A DNA stretch of 64,000 nt from JANSWP01 sp041941305. Its GTDB lineage: Bacteria > Bacteroidota > Bacteroidia > Chitinophagales > Saprospiraceae. Positions 62,694-64,000 of the stretch are shown piece by piece (within the stretch, counting starts at the first letter, position 1; each line of letters opens with the position of its first letter). The translations under genes were made by a program, and so were the position numbers. The notes under the pieces were generated by a model. That model was given only the letters and a program-made list of their open reading frames with translations. It had not been told where the DNA came from and made no database searches. The stretch lies in assembly GCA_041941305.1 (NCBI GenBank), contig JBGTQJ010000021.1, forward strand, positions 83,545-147,544, written 5' to 3'.

Positions 62694-62740
62694 TTGCCCG
62701 CAAAGGTAACGGAAACGTATTTTGAAAAAAGGAATGTAAA

Positions 62741-63337
62741 TTATTTTTTTCGAGCTTCGAGTAGTTTGTTGAGATTGAAGCTGACACCATCTAGGATCTC
62801 GATGTCTTTATTCCAATCATAAATGTGCCAGGGTAATTCTGGTGTAGCGAAAATTGTTTTTTTAGTTTTCGAGAAGATCCAAATTACTTTTTTGACTCCG
62901 AAATTGTGATAGTCTTCTATTTTTTCGTGTACGTAATCCATTTGAGTCGTATTTTCAGTATCTGCCTGTATGTCTATTTCAATGCTTATTTCTGGAGGAA
63001 TATTGGAAAAATGACTATTTAGTTCAAGGTTTTCGGTTTTGAAAATTGAAATGTCTGCTCCCCGTTTTGTCTTTTCTGGAAGGTTAAGACCCAGTTCGCC
63101 AGTAAGAATATCAAAATCATTATTTGGCAATAAGCTTCCTAAAATCATAGTAATTTTAGCTTTCAACCAGCTTTGTAATATACTTTCCGTTTTTATTTCT
63201 TCTAGGGTTTTGGTTCCACTCAATACATCTTTGTAGCCTTTGTAATAAATAGGCTGCCCTTTGACGACCTCATAAATCAAATATTCGGGAATTTGCTTTT
63301 GAGCTTCTTTTTTTTGTTCTGCAACTGCTACACTCAT
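62741..63337 (-). CDS. Uma2 (DUF820) family PD-(D/E)XK endonuclease-like protein
   Basis: The product is 198 aa. It has a Uma2 pattern (YLIYEVVKGQPIYYKGYKDVL, KRGADISIFKTENLEL, PPEISIEIDIQ, KIEDYHNFGVKKVIWIFSKTKK) with the Asp (RGADI), Glu (IEID) and a lysine-containing KKVIWI strand of a nuclease core. The function is unknown; many copies occur per genome in several phyla. It lies next to a transposase. Confidence 0.8.
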   Translation of the reverse strand: MSVAVAEQKKEAQKQIPEYLIYEVVKGQPIYYKGYKDVLSGTKTLEEIKTESILQSWLKAKITMILGSLLPNNDFDILTGELGLNLPEKTKRGADISIFKTENLELNSHFSNIPPEISIEIDIQADTENTTQMDYVHEKIEDYHNFGVKKVIWIFSKTKKTIFATPELPWHIYDWNKDIEILDGVSFNLNKLLEARKK

Positions 63338-63445
63338 GATTAATTTATTTGTATCAAAACTACGGTTTTTTTTAGGTAAGAATTTGGATATGTATCACTT
63401 CTAAAACCAGCAATTCTCGCTATTAACAAAAAATCTATATGATAC

Positions 63446-64000
63446 CTATTCAAGCAGCGGAAAATCAATTTTGATTTCTTTTGCGATGAATCGGTAAATA
63501 ACGTTCATTGACATACAAGGCAACAAATCAAAGACCTGTCTGACTTTTTCCCACAACTTCTTTTTTGTTTTGCAATACTTCCAAGCTTTTTGAAAAGCCT
63601 TATCGATTCTTTGAGCAATTTGGTCAACGCAAAAAGCCAAAAAGGTGAGCAACATAAAATTAGTTGCCAAATATTTATGACCATGTCCGTAGGAGTGTTC
63701 CAAATGATAGCCTTGATTTTTCAAAGTATTAAAGGTTTCATTTTCTACTTTCCAACGGCATCGTCCAATGCTTGTGAGTTCTTCAATAGTCTCATCAGTA
63801 ATATCAAGGTCAGTAATCCAGGTATTGAAATAAATTCGTTTTCCCTGAGCATCGAATTGTTCAATTTCAAAATAATTAGTTCGAATATCTTGATGTTGTC
63901 CATTGAGAATTAATGACTTAGCCCAACGAGCAATGGATTTTTCTCCCTTGGAATTTATCCACTCTTTGGTATGTAAAGCATTTTGAGCTTTTAATTGCTC
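63446..64000 (-). mobile_element. Transposase, C-terminal part, DDE type, cut by the window edge
   Basis: The minus-strand frame is open from the edge (64000) to TAA at 63446, 184 codons. The sequence RCRWKVENETFNTLKNQGYHLEHSYGHG holds the catalytic Glu of a DDE transposase (IS4-like/DDE_Tnp_1 superfamily). A hydrophobic stretch, LLTFLAFCVDQIAQR, and a helical C-terminus follow. The N-terminus and the right end of the element are outside the window. I could not find its left inverted repeat with confidence in 63340-63445. Confidence 0.85.

Noticed and set aside
63340..63445. Left inverted repeat of the transposon at the right edge
   Set aside because: The other end lies outside the window, so no inverted repeat can be confirmed.

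Overview
The window is AT-rich chromosomal DNA from a Bacteroidota bacterium, most likely a member of the Saprospiria (Lewinella/Saprospiraceae-like). The evidence is several very large secreted proteins built from HYR-like beta-sandwich repeats and ending in type IX secretion system (T9SS) sorting tails, a PorP/SprF-type T9SS membrane protein, a fused E1 alpha/beta 2-oxoacid dehydrogenase, many Bacteroidota-style lipoproteins, and starts that mostly lack a Shine-Dalgarno. No rRNA, tRNA, CRISPR array or prophage was recognised. A run of 9 N at 28422-28430 marks an assembly gap.

Layout. 1-3.8 kb: a lipoprotein with FG-GAP/VCBS repeats and an ASPIC/UnbV domain (cut by the left edge), and a small lipoprotein of unknown role. 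3.8-17.5 kb: a surface-protein locus. It has a long untranslated leader with a 17-codon reading frame running into a strong terminator, a small secreted protein, then two paralogous giant HYR/dockerin-like/cohesin-like/T9SS proteins of 2243 and 1297 aa. Each giant gene is followed by terminators, hexamer repeats and one copy of the same 167-bp palindromic element. 17.5-21.2 kb: an ECF sigma factor with a membrane partner, and a BlaI/BlaR1-like repressor and M56 peptidase pair. 21.3-28.1 kb: a carotenoid/retinol-type oxidoreductase, a detached T9SS tail, an orphan EAD11-like/winged-helix protein, a Tat-exported TIM-barrel protein and a glycosyltransferase. 28.5-37 kb: GT2 glycosyltransferase and ribBA-like genes, PorP/SprF, an NlpC/P60 pseudo-enzyme, lon, and a GAF-LuxR regulator. 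37-44.3 kb: short-chain dehydrogenase, QueA-like enzyme, thioredoxin-fold protein, DUF1080 protein, AlkD-like protein, orphan ABC binding protein and a hotdog-like protein. 45-56 kb: SdrD_B/T9SS protein, AraC regulator, TolB-like lipoprotein, a divergent MerR/Cys-rich lipoprotein pair, GT-C transferase, barrel-like protein, DinB-like protein, coiled-coil/HhH protein and OmpA-like protein. 56-64 kb: P-loop kinase-like protein, SGNH hydrolase, murQ, alpha/beta hydrolase, E1 alpha/beta fusion, Uma2 nuclease-like protein and a truncated transposase at the right edge.

The genes are mostly single units or pairs, not one dedicated pathway. The common thread is cell-surface and secretion biology plus regulation. 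The most unusual feature is the density of small palindromic or terminal-inverted-repeat elements. I count at least seven kinds. One REP-like family supplies the stop codon of two genes, and one copy lies in frame inside a glycosyltransferase gene. Other observations worth following are three proteins with visibly degenerate catalytic sites (NlpC/P60 Cys to Ala, a GTP cyclohydrolase II domain without its zinc cysteines, a HisKA_3-like segment with His replaced by Asn and joined to a LuxR domain), a signal peptide encoded by a hexamer microsatellite, and strongly C-biased codon use in the largest gene.
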